In this document: one piece after another, positions 62,657-64,000 of the stretch
Numbering within the stretch: the stretch's first letter is position 1
Layout of the letters: each line of letters opens with the position of its first letter
Assembly (NCBI GenBank): GCA_905182995.1
Contig: CAJJDP010000104.1
Span: forward strand, 149,015-213,014
Direction: 5' to 3'
Length of the DNA stretch: 64,000 bases
DNA from: Paramecium octaurelia
Taxonomy: Eukaryota > Ciliophora > Oligohymenophorea > Peniculida > Parameciidae
Notes under the pieces: model-generated
Told to the model about the DNA's origin: nothing
The model's input: only the letters and a program-made list of their open reading frames with translations
Database searches by the model: none
Position numbers and translations under genes: made by a program

Positions 62657-63817
62657 TCACTTTGAATTAGTCAATGAACATATGTAGACTACACCTTCGC
62701 CACCGCCAAAAGCAAATTTATTACTTTTATTTCCATAGTCAACACAATAAACTCCTAATAAGGATTTCTGAATTCTTTATACCTTCCTATAAATCTTGTA
62801 TGTAACCACAAGTTTAATATTGGTTATTAATATCAAACAATTTTAGTTCTTATTTGCCACTGCTACCAGCCAATATAGTGTCTCCATTGATTTTACTGAA
62901 TTAACACGAATAAACATAGAAGTCACTGTTATTAATATTTTTATCCCATTATATCTCCTAAATCAGTGATCTGGTGCCAAAGTCCCATAATTATAACTAA
63001 TTGTTTGTTCTATAAGAGCCAGTCAATATTTAACCATTTCTGCTTTATAGTGTATATGGATACCTAAAATCTAAACTATCCCCAGAAAGATTAGGACCAT
63101 AGATAGTACCAATAGATTTGTGATCTCTAAGATCCCAGATCAGGAGATTGCCATCCCATCCACCAGAGAGTAGAATATTGGGTGTTTCTTCCGAGTACTT
63201 AAGTGCAAAGATCCTGTTCTAATGGCCTGGTTAATTGCTTGTATGAATAATGATTATACTAATCAGCCTTATCAAAAGTGTGGATTACCTCCTTCTTTTC
63301 ATCGTCGTAAACACGTATCTAATATAATCATTCTATATCAATAACTTTAAAATCTTTGCCTGCAGTAGCAAATTAATCTCCGTCTGATCTTATATCTAAG
63401 GCCAATAATTGATTGCCCTGTTCTACTGTCCTAAATAATTGCTTTCCTGTTTGTGCCTGCCACATCATAAGCGAGCCATCAGAATTAGCAGATAAAAACA
63501 CACTTTTAGCTTTATTGGCTACATCTCTTCTCCATCTAATTGCAGTCGTAGGACTTGCTCCTTCTGATGATCCTTATAAATTAAATGCCAGTTTCCCTTT
63601 AATATTCTACTTTCACTTTACCAGATACTATGTTAAAAACTTTAACTGTTCCATCCGAACAACCAGCTGCTATGAGTTGATCCTCGAAATCAAATCTCAA
63701 ACAAAAGATTTCAAATTCAGGGTTTCCAAAGAATGTTTTTAATGATATTTTTTTTGTCTTACTTTGTACTTCACCAAATCTTATAAATCTATACGAACAT
63801 ATACTTTAGTTATCCAT
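62657..63817 (-). CDS. WD40-repeat protein
   Basis: A 344-residue protein starts MDNQSICSYRFIRFGEVQS and consists largely of WD40 repeats (IAAGCSDGTVKVFN, LSANSDGSLMMWQA, LLSGGWDGNLLIWDLRDHKS, LTGSYRTNNQLQLWDF), forming a single propeller. Five introns (63597-63621, 63319-63345, 63238-63259, 63040-63063 and 62755-62782) give exactly 345 codons. Three of these end AAG or CAG instead of TAG. Such propellers are protein-interaction platforms and the exact partner is unknown. A second ATG about 115 bp upstream opens a basic frame (MDPKQRKDRSTSRDKKK) that I could not splice to this gene. Confidence 0.82.
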
Positions 63818-64000
63818 AACTATATTGTGTTTATTTTTTATTTGTTTTCTTTTTATCCCTTGATGTTGAACGATCTTTTCTTTATTTTGGGTCCATTTAA
63901 TATTAATTTATGAAATTTTAAAATCCCAAAGGTATATTTTCTGTGATCTTTGTCTATGCCATCATCTTGAGTGAGTATTATGTATTTGTATTTCATTATT
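63818..64000. other. Right edge, unassigned
   Basis: The short 5' flank of the WD40 gene. The minus strand carries a basic, protein-like frame (MDPKQRKDRSTSRDKKKTNK). It may be an extra 5' exon of the WD40 gene or the end of a gene outside the window. Confidence 0.3.

Overview
The window looks like macronuclear (somatic) DNA of a ciliate close to Paramecium. Four observations support this. The sequence is very AT-rich. TAA and TAG are read through as glutamine in every clear gene, and TGA is the only stop. Genes are tightly packed on both strands. They are cut by tiny introns: the 31 I could place with reasonable support are 20-34 nt long. For several genes, removing those introns gives an exact multiple of three from ATG to TGA, which is a strong internal check. 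All CDS calls are hand translations with this code, and no database search was possible.

Layout. 1-9.2 kb: a giant guanylyl cyclase/P-type ATPase (5' end outside the window), a small unknown gene and a RING-finger gene on the minus strand. 9.2-12.4 kb: no intact gene, only fragments. 12.4-15.9 kb: two short unknown genes, one doubtful ORF and a TFIIB-like transcription factor. 16.4-19.2 kb: a 1,386-bp block present twice in tandem with an N at the join, each copy carrying a tRNA-Ala; it is probably an unmerged contig overlap. 18.5-27.8 kb: a giant minus-strand cysteine-rich multipass membrane protein. 29.3-32.0 kb: a divergent phosphoenolpyruvate carboxylase homologue with six introns. 32-36.1 kb: weak ORFs, a 307-N gap and a decaying array of TPR-plus-intron modules. 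37.0-41.2 kb: a secreted or surface protein with repeated cysteine modules and a membrane C-terminus.

41.2-54.5 kb is dominated by broken genes: ISG12/IFI6-like, two fragments of an N-terminal Cys/His plus G-G-G..W family, a WD40 protein, a Tc1/mariner transposase and an ARF GTPase. Only two small intact genes lie among them, a C-terminally anchored membrane protein and a ubiquitin-like protein. 54.5-64 kb is compact again: an MGCC-start coiled-coil/zinc protein, a SHIPPO-repeat protein, an unknown protein, a coiled-coil protein, a protein kinase and a WD40 protein. The five minus-strand genes there are separated by only 26-72 bp.

Functionally the intact genes cover cyclic-nucleotide signalling, transcription, ubiquitin-type modification (RING and ubiquitin-like proteins), carbon metabolism, surface proteins, and probable cilium and signalling genes at the right end. 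There is no operon logic; neighbours seem functionally unrelated.
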